DNA from: Mucilaginibacter sabulilitoris
GTDB lineage: Bacteria; Bacteroidota; Bacteroidia; Sphingobacteriales; Sphingobacteriaceae
Length of the DNA stretch: 64,000 nucleotides
Reading direction: 5' to 3'
NCBI RefSeq assembly: GCF_034262375.1
Contig: NZ_CP139558.1
Location: forward strand, 5,704,001-5,768,000
Made by a program: the position numbers and the translations under genes. The notes under the pieces were generated by a model. That model had not been told where the DNA came from and made no database searches. It saw only the letters and a program-made list of their open reading frames with translations. This document shows, one piece after another, positions 47,379 through 54,376 of this stretch (position 1 is its first letter; each line of letters begins with the position of its first letter).

Positions 47379-47774
47379 TTAAGTTACTTTAGACTCATTT
47401 TCAACATCAAAAATGGCTCTGCGATCCAAATTTTTATCATGTAAAGCATTAAATATTTCTAATTGTGTTTCGTTAATAAATTTTTTTAGGTATAAAATAT
47501 CAAAGTGCCTTGCAAATTCGCTGATTTCGCCACCTTCCAATTCATAAAACGCAATTGTAAAGTATATACCACTTCTCCATTTTGAAGTAGAATGATTTTT
47601 TATAAAAAACAATCTTTTCCTCAATTGATCTAATACTAGATTATCAACGATACAATCATCTGAGATTTTCTTATCGTTAAAGCTTAAAGTTCCAATTACA
47701 GGACCTCCCATATTCACAACTTGGCGATCATTAGTGATCGAAAAAACTAATCCTGAAATTATTGTATATCGCAT
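47379..47774 (-). CDS. Candidate immunity protein
   Basis: 131 residues, family not recognised. It is beta-rich at the start (RYTIISGLVFSITNDRQVVN, GPVIGTLSFNDKKI) and helical at the end (FDILYLKKFINETQLEIFN), with no signal peptide. It begins 12 bases after the stop codon of a frameshifted toxin tip on the same strand, so it is likely that tip's antidote. The role is inferred from position. Confidence 0.5.
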   Translation of the reverse strand: MRYTIISGLVFSITNDRQVVNMGGPVIGTLSFNDKKISDDCIVDNLVLDQLRKRLFFIKNHSTSKWRSGIYFTIAFYELEGGEISEFARHFDILYLKKFINETQLEIFNALHDKNLDRRAIFDVENESKVT

Positions 47775-47786
47775 TTTTATATATTG

Positions 47787-48019
47787 TTATTTTAACGGAA
47801 CAGGTGTAGGCGTGTATAATTGTGGCCATGTACCTGGTCCCAAACCAGCTTGAGGCCCTACGAGGCCCACTTTTACAAACGTTCCTACCGGAATGACTTG
47901 ACTAGTCCATGGTCCCAAAGGATCTTGCCACTCCGGAAGAATCTGAAGCAGATTACGACAAACCATTCAGTATTTCCTACTGCTTTGGTGCCAAAATGCT
48001 TAAGGGAAATGCCCCGCTT
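47787..48019 (-). pseudogene. Frameshifted orphan toxin tip
   Basis: The downstream frame (47787-47966) reads LLQILPEWQDPLGPW, then QVIPVGTFVKVGLVGPQ and GPGTWPQLYTPTP. A second frame just upstream (to 48019) reads ISLKHFGTKAVGNTEWFVV and stays open past the point where the first begins. Joined by one small indel near 47,960 they give a continuous domain end of about 75 residues without a start codon. The family is not recognised; Trp, Pro and Gly content suggests an enzyme tip. The candidate immunity gene at 47379 follows. Confidence 0.45.
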
Positions 48020-48161
48020 TTAATAATTTTTTGAGACATCTCAACTTACATTAATAATGATAGGAGCCTAAAAACGATTATCAATCATGAAGCCACAGAT
48101 ATTAAAATAGCGGTCTGTAATATTTTTATGCACAATACCATCGTATTGTGCTACAACGATT

Positions 48162-48362
48162 TTACATATATTTTGGGATTTTTCGTATGGCAAAATCGTT
48201 AAATCCTACAGAAACTAACAACGCTTGTATATCACTTTTAATTTTGTGATTATGAGAAACTTCTAAAATCACCTCTAATATATCTAAAGATGATGTAACT
48301 TCCACTACTTGTCCAATGTGCCTACCCTCTATTGTATCGATAATTAAACCTCTTAGATTCAA
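48162..48362 (-). pseudogene. Small decayed gene fragment
   Basis: 66 residues (LRGLIIDTIEGRHIGQVVEV, SLDILEVILEVSHNHKIKSD) with protein-like composition. The frame is open up to a TGA near 48402, and a second phase upstream reads KPRELAKLKF before a stop. A single-base change would join them, so this is probably the end of a broken gene lying behind the immunity gene at 48425. Confidence 0.35.
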
Positions 48363-48424
48363 ATCAGTTAGAGTATTACCTTTTTCAGATAAATTTCAAT
48401 TTGGCAAGTTCTCTAGGTTTTATC

Positions 48425-48886
48425 TTACATTAACATTTTCGCGACGTCCGCCTTCAATAATGCAATATTAGTATCAAGTTTCTTCTTTTTAACTACCTCT
48501 GCTAAAAGCTCCAATTTGGTTAAAATTGCTTGTTTTAAAAAAGCACGCCGATCCAATTCTGATTTATTGAAGAAGTTTTCATCCGTCACAATTATCGGTA
48601 TTCCTATGGATTTTTCGTTTTTTCTATAGTTCTCAATTTCTTTTAAATTCTGAAGTAAATATGGTATTGGCTTCACATAAAACTGAAATAAAATTATAGC
48701 CAAGTCTTTTCCATAGGTTTCATTTCTCAACTTTTGCAAAGTATCACTAATGCCATTTTTATCCCATACATAAGTGCTAAATAGATCGCCTTGATCTCTT
48801 GCCATTTTTTTTTCTTCCTCGCTCGCTCCGTAAACAAGTGAAGGATAGGAAACATAACACCCTAAAAATTTATCTTTATCTTCCAT
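48425..48886 (-). CDS. Candidate immunity protein of the GIY-YIG-like tip
   Basis: 153 residues, soluble, family not recognised. The N-terminus has FLGCYVSYPSLVYGASEEEK and a central hydrophobic strand KDLAIILFQFYVKPIPYLL. The C-terminal half is helical and Lys-rich (FLKQAILTKLELLAEVVKKK). It starts four bases after the stop codon of the preceding toxin tip, which argues for a cognate antidote. No signal peptide is present, fitting a cytoplasmic nuclease target. Confidence 0.55.
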   Translation of the reverse strand: MEDKDKFLGCYVSYPSLVYGASEEEKKMARDQGDLFSTYVWDKNGISDTLQKLRNETYGKDLAIILFQFYVKPIPYLLQNLKEIENYRKNEKSIGIPIIVTDENFFNKSELDRRAFLKQAILTKLELLAEVVKKKKLDTNIALLKADVAKMLM

Positions 48887-48890
48887 CGTT

Positions 48891-49403
48891 CTAATGGATA
48901 TTTAAGCTTAATGGCCCCCGCTTAATTTGATTTTGTTGAAATTCCCATTCATCTGCTGCGGCTCTATTTGGAAATAATATTGGATCTACCATTTTCTTAT
49001 CCATCATAAATGATTTTGTGTATCTTGTTTCCGGTACTAATTTAGAAGTAATTCCATTCTTTAAAAACTCCCCTTCTTCTGTATATAGTTTGTACCCCCA
49101 GGTTGGCCTCAAACTCTTCAATGAATTGCCATGTACTAATATCTCTTCTGCTGTTAATACTTCAGCTTTTTTTGCCGCAATGCTTGCACCGTCAGTTGCT
49201 AATGCTAAAGCAACATCGAATTCTATATATGTGGATTCGGCTGTCCCCCTACCCTTTGTATAGCCAGTATATTTATTATAATCACCTACTCTCAAAAGAC
49301 TCTCATAGTTCTGTCGGACTGAGTTATAAGTTATCTTATCTATCATTTGAGTCATCTGAGATCCGTCACCATAATGCGGCTGAGAAGTCTCTACATGAAA
49401 CCT
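48891..49403 (-). CDS. Displaced Rhs toxin tip, GIY-YIG-like nuclease
   Basis: The frame is open from a TAG at 49404-49406; the first Met gives 154 residues (from 49355), and 16 further codons upstream (FHVETSQPHYGDGSQ) are also protein-like. The C-terminal domain reads TWGYKLYTEEGEFLKNGITS, ETRYTKSFMMDKKM, then FPNRAAADEWEFQQNQI and RGPLSLNIH. This resembles GIY-YIG-fold nuclease tips (Tyr, then Gly-Ile-Thr, a later Arg and a Glu). The upstream edge meets a plus-strand XRE gene fragment exactly at 49403/49404, so the N-terminal Rhs part was lost in a recombination event. Confidence 0.55.
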   Translation of the reverse strand, partial: RFHVETSQPHYGDGSQMTQMIDKITYNSVRQNYESLLRVGDYNKYTGYTKGRGTAESTYIEFDVALALATDGASIAAKKAEVLTAEEILVHGNSLKSLRPTWGYKLYTEEGEFLKNGITSKLVPETRYTKSFMMDKKMVDPILFPNRAAADEWEFQQNQIKRGPLSLNIH

Positions 49404-49581
49404 CTATAATATTCAAAATAATTACGAGGGATCGAATAATCAAGGTGCCCAAAGTAGTTATAGTACGTTCAACTTTAATCCTATAGAAAAGCTTATAGAG
49501 CTTTTCGAAGAGAACAAAAAACTTTATGAGCGTCTCTTAAAAGCCGAACAGGAGAAAAACGAACTGCTGAAAGGTAAATAA
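49404..49581 (+). pseudogene. 3' fragment of an XRE regulator gene
   Basis: The frame reads NIQNNYEGSNNQGAQ, FNPIEKLIELFEEN and AEQEKNELLKGK, homologous to the last 60 residues of the intact regulator at 52620 (NIQNNYDNSTGAM, FNPIEKIVELYNEK, AEKEKNELLKGK). The helix-turn-helix part is missing. From base 49551 the DNA is almost identical to the intact copy and stays so past the stop codon (repeat A). Confidence 0.75.
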
Positions 49582-49654
49582 CAATAAGCAGTGTCAAAAA
49601 AATATTAAATTGCCATCATCAAAAAAGGACAATTCTTTTGTCCAATTGTGATAA
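49551..49654 (+). repeat. Repeat A, copy 1 (XRE 3' tail and downstream hairpin)
   Basis: 104 bases matching 53000-53103 at all but two positions. It covers the last ten codons of the XRE gene plus about 70 bases of untranslated DNA with the hairpin GGACAA-TTCTT-TTGTCC (49627-49643). The untranslated part is as well conserved as the coding part. Confidence 0.9.
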
Positions 49655-49715
49655 AAAATAACCCCATATAATTTATTCCTATACTAATATTAGGGGTATT
49701 CAATAAATTGCAGCG

Positions 49716-50399
49716 ATGAATGATAACCATATTGCGAAAATTGCTTTTTTTTTGATAATACTTTGTCTCACGAAATCAATTGCTGAAGCCCAAAGTGCTA
49801 TAAATCTCACACTTAAGCGAAAATTGGATAGCATTATGGTGCTGGATCAAAAATATAGAGAGGATATTGTTTTACTTATGAGTCCTGGGAATGAAGAATA
49901 CCTGTCTAAAAAGTATAATGTACAAAAAAAACTTTTAAATCAGACGCTTTGGAAGAAACAACACACAATTGACTCTGCCAATATTGTTTATATCTCGGCA
50001 GTAATTAAAAGATATGGTTATCCCGGTAAGTCTCTTGTAGGGACACCTAGCAATGAAGGTGCCTATTACGTCATTCAACACTCCTCAAGAATCGAGGAAT
50101 ACATAAAAACTATCGCTATAGCTGCTAAAAGAACTGAATTACCGTTCCATTTATACGCAATGATGGAAGATCGTTTTTTAATGGATAACAATAAAGAGCT
50201 AATTTACGGTAGCCAAGCAGCGTCTATTACCTTAAACGGCAGTATTAACAGTTATATAATTTGGCCTATCAAGGATCCTTTACACGTAAACGAGCTCAGG
50301 AAAAAAGCTGGCTTTGAGCTAACTGTAGAACAAAATGCAGAACGATTAGGCGTTAATTATAAAGTAATTCGAATGTCTGAAATTAACATGAAGAAATAA
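49716..50399 (+). CDS. DUF6624-like secreted protein (cargo of unit 1)
   Basis: 227 residues with a signal peptide (IAFFLIILCLTKSIAEAQS). The rest follows the DUF6624 pattern: VLDQKYREDI, VIKRYGYPGKSLVG, AYYVIQHSSRIEEYI, HLYAMMEDRFLMDNN and ELIYGSQ. The function of that family is unknown. The gene sits between repeat A (61 bases upstream) and repeat B (36 bases downstream), the same slot that holds an epimerase gene in the second unit. Its base composition is AT-rich, like the neighbouring toxin DNA. Confidence 0.65.
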   Translation: MNDNHIAKIAFFLIILCLTKSIAEAQSAINLTLKRKLDSIMVLDQKYREDIVLLMSPGNEEYLSKKYNVQKKLLNQTLWKKQHTIDSANIVYISAVIKRYGYPGKSLVGTPSNEGAYYVIQHSSRIEEYIKTIAIAAKRTELPFHLYAMMEDRFLMDNNKELIYGSQAASITLNGSINSYIIWPIKDPLHVNELRKKAGFELTVEQNAERLGVNYKVIRMSEINMKK

Positions 50400-50435
50400 G
50401 CTGTACATCAGCTGCTATTTAAGTGAATTTTAAAA

Positions 50436-50530
50436 AATAAGTTTCCTCTGCGTTCTCATGGAACAAACCTGGGTGCTATCTACAGTTTTGGCAGCTTAGG
50501 TTTCAGACTCTTTATTTATTCTATTACCTT
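50436..50530 (+). repeat. Repeat B, copy 1
   Basis: Shares AATAAGTTTCCTCTGCGT, CCTGGGTGCTAT, GGCAGCTTAGGTTTCAGACT and TTCTATTACCTT with copy 2 at 54267-54356, with diverged links between. As plus-strand RNA, CCUGGGUGC (50468-50476) pairs with GCAGCUUAGG (50491-50500) through G-C, A-U and two G-U pairs with one bulged G. The far end runs into the truncated AbiEii gene and supplies its last four codons and stop. Confidence 0.75.
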
Positions 50531-50713
50531 ACGATAATCTTCAAAATAGCATTTTTTGAGTACAGTTCCGCCTTTAAAAACCAGGCCGTTTCTTAACTTT
50601 TCGTTCTTCGAAACGCCGATGAGTACCCAGGTTAGCACATAATCTTTTTCAATCTGCGGCGTATTTACTTTAGCCTCGGTCGCCCGTTTATTAATTTCTT
50701 TTGGTGATATCAT
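50516..50713 (-). pseudogene. Truncated AbiEii-family nucleotidyltransferase toxin
   Basis: 65 residues: ISPKEINKRATEAKVNTPQI, EKDYVLTWVLIGVSKNE and LVFKGGTVLKKCYFEDYR, the N-terminus of the type IV AbiEii toxin up to the start of the nucleotidyltransferase site. The expected continuation (FSEDLDF-like, with the catalytic Asp pair) is absent. The last codons KVIE and the stop come from repeat B. The toxin is therefore inactive. The AbiEi-type antitoxin gene lies directly upstream, stop and start adjoining. Confidence 0.75.
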
Positions 50714-51532
50714 TTAGGTATAGATAGGTGAAAGTATGGATTGATGATCGATGTTTTCCTGAATATTCCAGCGGGAAATCAGCCGTCCCTCTTTGGGCCT
50801 GGAAGGATCCAGCAAAGGATAACCAGATACTTTTATTTGCCGCAGGCTGTCAATAATGGGTGTGTCGATTTCTAATAACTCCAATAAATAGCCCAGCCTT
50901 TTGAATACTGCTTTACTACCAAACCGCTCAGCATATTTTAATAGCTGGGTATAATTAATTTTGTCGCGGGTCTTGTAAATTGCCTTAGCAATCTCTGTGA
51001 TGCCGCCGCCATATTCAGGCATAAATAAAACATCGATAAAGGTTTTCTCCAGGTCAGAGCACAATACACGGTCCTGTCCGTTGATCCATATCTTTTTACT
51101 GCCAAAAAAATGCTGGTGGTTATGGTAGATAAATTGGAATTTAACTCCTTTTACCTCCATAATTGACGGCCTCAATTGACGATCAACAACAATCTGCTCA
51201 CTCAACGAAGGCTGCGTGATCAGGCTGTGCAATTGCATAGCCGAGTAATAACCAATATAGTATTTGGCGTCACCTGCCAGCTGTGCGCCAACCAAATGCC
51301 AATCGGGCAGAAAGGACTCAGCTTCCTGATCATAAGGAATGACATAATACCGGCCTGATTTCAGTCGCATGATCAAACCTCTGTCAGTCATATCACTTAA
51401 CAGCTTTACAACAGTATTGGGCGAAGTTGCCATCATATTGATCGCATCTAGGGTTGTAAACGCGTTAGTTCCCTCTCCGTTCAATTTTGCCAGAAGTGTT
51501 GCAGACTGAGGTCCTAGTGTTTTATGTTTCAT
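50714..51532 (-). CDS. AbiEi-family type IV antitoxin / transcriptional regulator
   Basis: 272 residues. The N-terminal winged helix (AFTTLDAINMMATSPNTVVK, LLSDMTDRGLIMRLKSGRYY) and the AbiEi antitoxin domain (YYIGYYSAMQLHSLITQPS, RVLCSDLEKTFIDVLFMPEY) are complete. AbiEi proteins repress their own operon and counter AbiEii nucleotidyltransferases. Here the toxin gene is truncated after its first 60 codons, leaving the antitoxin alone. An inverted repeat lies 8 bases upstream of the start codon. Confidence 0.85.
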   Translation of the reverse strand: MKHKTLGPQSATLLAKLNGEGTNAFTTLDAINMMATSPNTVVKLLSDMTDRGLIMRLKSGRYYVIPYDQEAESFLPDWHLVGAQLAGDAKYYIGYYSAMQLHSLITQPSLSEQIVVDRQLRPSIMEVKGVKFQFIYHNHQHFFGSKKIWINGQDRVLCSDLEKTFIDVLFMPEYGGGITEIAKAIYKTRDKINYTQLLKYAERFGSKAVFKRLGYLLELLEIDTPIIDSLRQIKVSGYPLLDPSRPKEGRLISRWNIQENIDHQSILSPIYT

Positions 51533-51540
51533 AGTTGAAA

Positions 51541-51559
51541 TATTACTTCAAAGGTAATA
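51541..51559. promoter_or_regulatory. Probable AbiEi operator
   Basis: TATTAC (51541-51546) and GTAATA (51554-51559) are perfect inverted repeats around seven bases. On the minus strand TACCTTTG (51556-51549) fits a TAnnTTTG promoter element and overlaps the dyad, which suits autorepression of the abiE pair. Confidence 0.45.
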
Positions 51560-51890
51560 AAAATACTATAAGATATAATATTAAGTTATTTTTGTAGTAC
51601 AAAAGTGAGTTTTCAGGTAATAAATCGACTATGAAACTTACATTTAAAAAAGGTCATTCTATTATTTGGTGTTGTAAAGTCGTTTTAAAGGATTAAAAAC
51701 CAATACTGACTACCGATTAAAAGACCTTCAATTACATGTGATCCATCTATTCAATAGATAACTTTCAATAGGATAGCCTTCAACGGACAATGACCAATAT
51801 GGGAGCCAAAAAGCCGTGAGCAGATAGCTAATGCCCTAAACATAGCTTGCCGCTTTTGAAGCATTTCTAAGTGTTGGAGTAATTCGGCTT
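51560..51890. other. Region without a supported gene
   Basis: 331 bases between the abiE operator and the WE-x-YPK genes, AT-rich, with no protein-like frame and no strong hairpin. It probably contains the left boundary of the modular unit. Confidence 0.4.
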
Positions 51891-52172
51891 TCAATAAAGC
51901 TTAATCAAGTTTTCGTAAACATTAACAACCTCTCCTGCATATAAAGCCTCTATATCTGCATGATTATAAAGCGCTAAGTGTGCCCATTCATGCAATTGAT
52001 CCCTGTATTCCTGCGGTTTAATTTTCTGAAACACTTTCTTGACCGCTTTATACGATTCGATCTGTTCTTTCAGGGACAGGTTTTTAGGATAGTATTCCCA
52101 GAGTTCCTTTTTCTTCCTCCAATTGGGCTTCTGTAATCTTTTCCCGCTGGTAAGCGAAGTTCTGGTAACCAC
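51891..52172 (-). CDS. WE-x-YPK family protein, second domain (start unclear or frameshifted)
   Basis: Reads LWEYYPKNLSLKEQ, YKAVKKVFQKIKPQ, DQLHEWAHLALYNHADIE and VNVYENLIKLY. It begins with the same WE-x-YPK-N/T-L motif as the preceding domain. No start codon lies near this motif; the frame overlaps the end of the previous gene by 89 bases in a different phase. Removing one G in the run GAAAAAGG (near 52,110) would fuse both into one two-domain protein (EEEK-ELWEYYPK). It could be a sequencing or natural frameshift, or a recoding site. Function unknown. Confidence 0.5.
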   Translation of the reverse strand: MVTRTSLTSGKRLQKPNWRKKKELWEYYPKNLSLKEQIESYKAVKKVFQKIKPQEYRDQLHEWAHLALYNHADIEALYAGEVVNVYENLIKLY

Positions 52173-52428
52173 ATAACAGCAGGTACATCGCTTCCAAAAT
52201 CCTCAAGTTGAGGTCATAAATGAAAAGCAATATGCCGGGGCCATGACGCTTGTCATCATAATGCTCATCGTTAACCACGTAATAACGCCATTCCTTTAAC
52301 CGCTTGCCGTGGCCTTTTACGGAATCAGCACTAAAAAAATCGACTACTACAGCCATTGGATTTTCTACTTCGTAATGGCGAAGCGTCTTGGGGTAATGTT
52401 CCCAGGGGGCATAAGTTCCGTTATTCAT
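52084..52428 (-). CDS. WE-x-YPK family protein, first domain
   Basis: 114 residues from the Met of MNNGTYAPWEHYPKTL; a start six codons upstream is possible, but the shorter one places Met as in the truncated copy at 28731. It continues NPMAVVVDFFSADSVKGHG, LKEWRYYVVNDEHYDDKRHG, GILLFIYDLNLRILEAMYLL and GYQNFAYQREKI. The family is not characterised as far as I know; relatives lie beside XRE regulators in both copies here. The gene is divergent from the XRE regulator across repeat C. Confidence 0.6.
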   Translation of the reverse strand: MNNGTYAPWEHYPKTLRHYEVENPMAVVVDFFSADSVKGHGKRLKEWRYYVVNDEHYDDKRHGPGILLFIYDLNLRILEAMYLLLCGYQNFAYQREKITEAQLEEEKGTLGILS

Positions 52429-52537
52429 GATGCTCTTCTTTTTCACCGGCCTCCATCAGCTGGCAAAACAAATTTGGCACGTCAAAAAATTCTAAACTAT
52501 TCTGTGACTTTCTATCCGATACCTCAAAAAGCATATT

Positions 52538-52598
52538 TTACCGGCTATTATTTCTATATTAGATGGAGTCCGGCTTTTTATTATTTTTATTAATTTTG
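52538..52598 (+). repeat. Repeat C, copy 2 (XRE promoter region)
   Basis: 61 bases homologous to 28841-28901 (TTACCGG, then TATTATTTCTATATTAGAT, then GGCTTTTTA). Both copies end with TAATTTTG. Confidence 0.75.
52591..52598 (+). promoter_or_regulatory. -7 element of the XRE regulator gene
   Basis: TAATTTTG fits TAnnTTTG, is conserved in both repeat C copies, and stands 22 bases before the XRE start codon. The -33 position has only T-rich sequence, which suggests a weak or activated promoter. Confidence 0.5.
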
Positions 52599-52619
52599 AG
52601 ACAACGATAAATACTACCT

Positions 52620-53030
52620 ATGAGTACCGCTACCGATAGACCAAATCAAATACACCAAGGGCACAATCTGAAACGTTTCAGAGAAATGCTTTCCTGGAAA
52701 CAAGAAGCCCTTGCAATAGCATTGGGAGAAGATTGGAATCAAAAGAAAGTGTCACTACTGGAACAAAAAGAGATAATAGAAGAGGATGTACTTCAGCAAG
52801 TGGCTAAAGTACTTGGTGTTCCAGCGGAAGCAATAAAAAACTTTGATGAAGAAAAAGCAATCAATAATATCCAAAATAATTACGATAATTCGACTGGTGC
52901 TATGATGAACTATGGATGCACCTTTAATCCGATTGAAAAAATAGTTGAACTTTACAACGAAAAAGTTGAATTACTTGAAAGATTATTACAGGCTGAAAAG
53001 GAGAAAAACGAACTGCTGAAAGGCAAATAA
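52620..53030 (+). CDS. XRE family regulator with C-terminal coiled coil
   Basis: 136 residues. The helix-turn-helix covers about 15-70: NLKRFREMLSWKQEALAIAL, NQKKVSLLEQKEIIEEDVLQ, VAKVLGVPAEAIKNF. A variable linker (NNIQNNYDNSTGAM) and a charged C-terminal helix (NPIEKIVELYNEKVELLERL, AEKEKNELLKGK) follow. Such regulators often precede a gene they control. Here the following gene is an SDR epimerase, and in the broken second copy a DUF6624-like gene. The last ten codons and 3' region are repeat A. Confidence 0.85.
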   Translation: MSTATDRPNQIHQGHNLKRFREMLSWKQEALAIALGEDWNQKKVSLLEQKEIIEEDVLQQVAKVLGVPAEAIKNFDEEKAINNIQNNYDNSTGAMMNYGCTFNPIEKIVELYNEKVELLERLLQAEKEKNELLKGK

Positions 53031-53103
53031 CAATAAGAAGTGTCAAAAAAATATTAAATTGCCATCATCAAAAAAGGACAATTCTTTTGTCCAATTGTGA
53101 TAA
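53000..53103 (+). repeat. Repeat A, copy 2
   Basis: Matches 49551-49654 at 102 of 104 bases, including the hairpin GGACAA-TTCTT-TTGTCC (53076-53092). It spans the end of the XRE gene and its untranslated tail. Confidence 0.9.
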
Positions 53104-53225
53104 GGTTCCTCTAAAAAAGATAGGGAACCTTATTTCTTTTAAGATTAACCCCCGAAAAGGATTGCCTCTTTTGGTCATCATGTTTAACTTTATGTTATCT
53201 ATCAAACTCCAAAGAAGTAAGAATA

Positions 53226-54182
53226 ATGAAGATTGTTTTAATAGGCGGAAGTGGTCACATTGGAAGCTATCTGATTCCCAAATTAGTTCATGCAGGACAT
53301 AAAGTTTTAAATATATCCCGTGGTCAAAGCAAGCCGTACAAAGAAGATAATTTATGGCGCGAAGTTGAAAATATTGTTCTTAATAGAGACAATGAGCCTA
53401 ATGGTGAATTTGAAAGAAAAATTGCAGCGATCAATGCTGACATTGTAATTGATCTGATCAACTTTTCGCTTGCTGACACGAAAAATATGGTCGAGGCATT
53501 AAAAAACACAAACCTTTCGCATTTTCTTTACTGCTCATCGATCTGGGCGCACGGAAAGTCAACCACTCTGCCCATATTGGAAGATCAGCCTAGGTTTCCG
53601 TTAGATGAATATGGCATAGACAAAGCTAAGAGCGAGGCATTTCTGCACGACTTATATCGCAAAGAAGGTTTTCCAGAAACAGTTATTATGCCAGGGCAAA
53701 TATCAGGCGCAGGATGGGTCATCATTAATCCTGTCGGTAACCTGGATGTTAGTGTTTTCAAAAAAATTCAGCGAGGCGAAAAAATTGCGATTCCAAATTT
53801 CGGAATGGAGACACTTCATCATGTCCACGCTGATGATGTTGCACAAGTTTTCTTCCAAGCCATTAGCCATCGCAATTCCGCTTTGGGAGAAAGTTTTCAC
53901 GCCGTAGGGTCGCAATCAATAACGCTTTTAGGCTATGCACAGGCATTATACCGTTGGTTTGGCCATGAAGAAAATATTGATTTTCTACCTTGGAATGAAT
54001 GGTGTGATTACACGAAAGACAAAGAGCATATAGAAAAAACGTATTTACACATTGTCCGCAGTGGTCATTTCAGTATCGAAAAAGGAAAACGCCTAATTAA
54101 TTACTGTCCGAGACATACGTTATTAGAAACGGTTTTTGAAAGTGTTACCTTTTTATCAAAAAATAATTGGCTTGAGAAATAG
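53226..54182 (+). CDS. SDR-family NAD-dependent epimerase/reductase (cargo of unit 2)
   Basis: 318 residues. The Rossmann loop GGSGHIGSYL at the N-terminus binds NAD(P). The catalytic YxxxK appears as EYGIDKAKSE, preceded by FLYCSSIWAHG. The C-terminal part has HHVHADDVAQVFFQAIS, as in extended SDRs acting on nucleotide sugars or small carbonyl compounds. The substrate cannot be told. It occupies the slot between repeat A (123 bases upstream) and repeat B (85 bases downstream), so it is the exchangeable cargo of this unit. Confidence 0.82.
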   Translation: MKIVLIGGSGHIGSYLIPKLVHAGHKVLNISRGQSKPYKEDNLWREVENIVLNRDNEPNGEFERKIAAINADIVIDLINFSLADTKNMVEALKNTNLSHFLYCSSIWAHGKSTTLPILEDQPRFPLDEYGIDKAKSEAFLHDLYRKEGFPETVIMPGQISGAGWVIINPVGNLDVSVFKKIQRGEKIAIPNFGMETLHHVHADDVAQVFFQAISHRNSALGESFHAVGSQSITLLGYAQALYRWFGHEENIDFLPWNEWCDYTKDKEHIEKTYLHIVRSGHFSIEKGKRLINYCPRHTLLETVFESVTFLSKNNWLEK

Positions 54183-54266
54183 AAATATATGTTCAGCAGA
54201 ACGAAGTCTGAAAATAAAAAGATTTTATATTAACATCTTCGTCAGATCTGAAAACCTTCAAAATAT

Positions 54267-54356
54267 AATAAGTTTCCTCTGCGTCCTTTGACGACAAGCC
54301 TGGGTGCTATTAATAGGTTTGGCAGCTTAGGTTTCAGACTATTTCTTCTATTACCT
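54267..54356 (+). repeat. Repeat B, copy 2
   Basis: Homologous to 50436-50530 with the same conserved blocks. CCTGGGTGC (54299-54307) and GCAGCTTAGG (54322-54331) form the same bulged stem as plus-strand RNA, while the loop and the segment after CTGCGT have diverged. It ends 20 bases from the stop codon of a truncated IS110 transposase on the other strand. Confidence 0.75.
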
Positions 54357-54376
54357 TTTCCGTCCTTTTGATTTCA

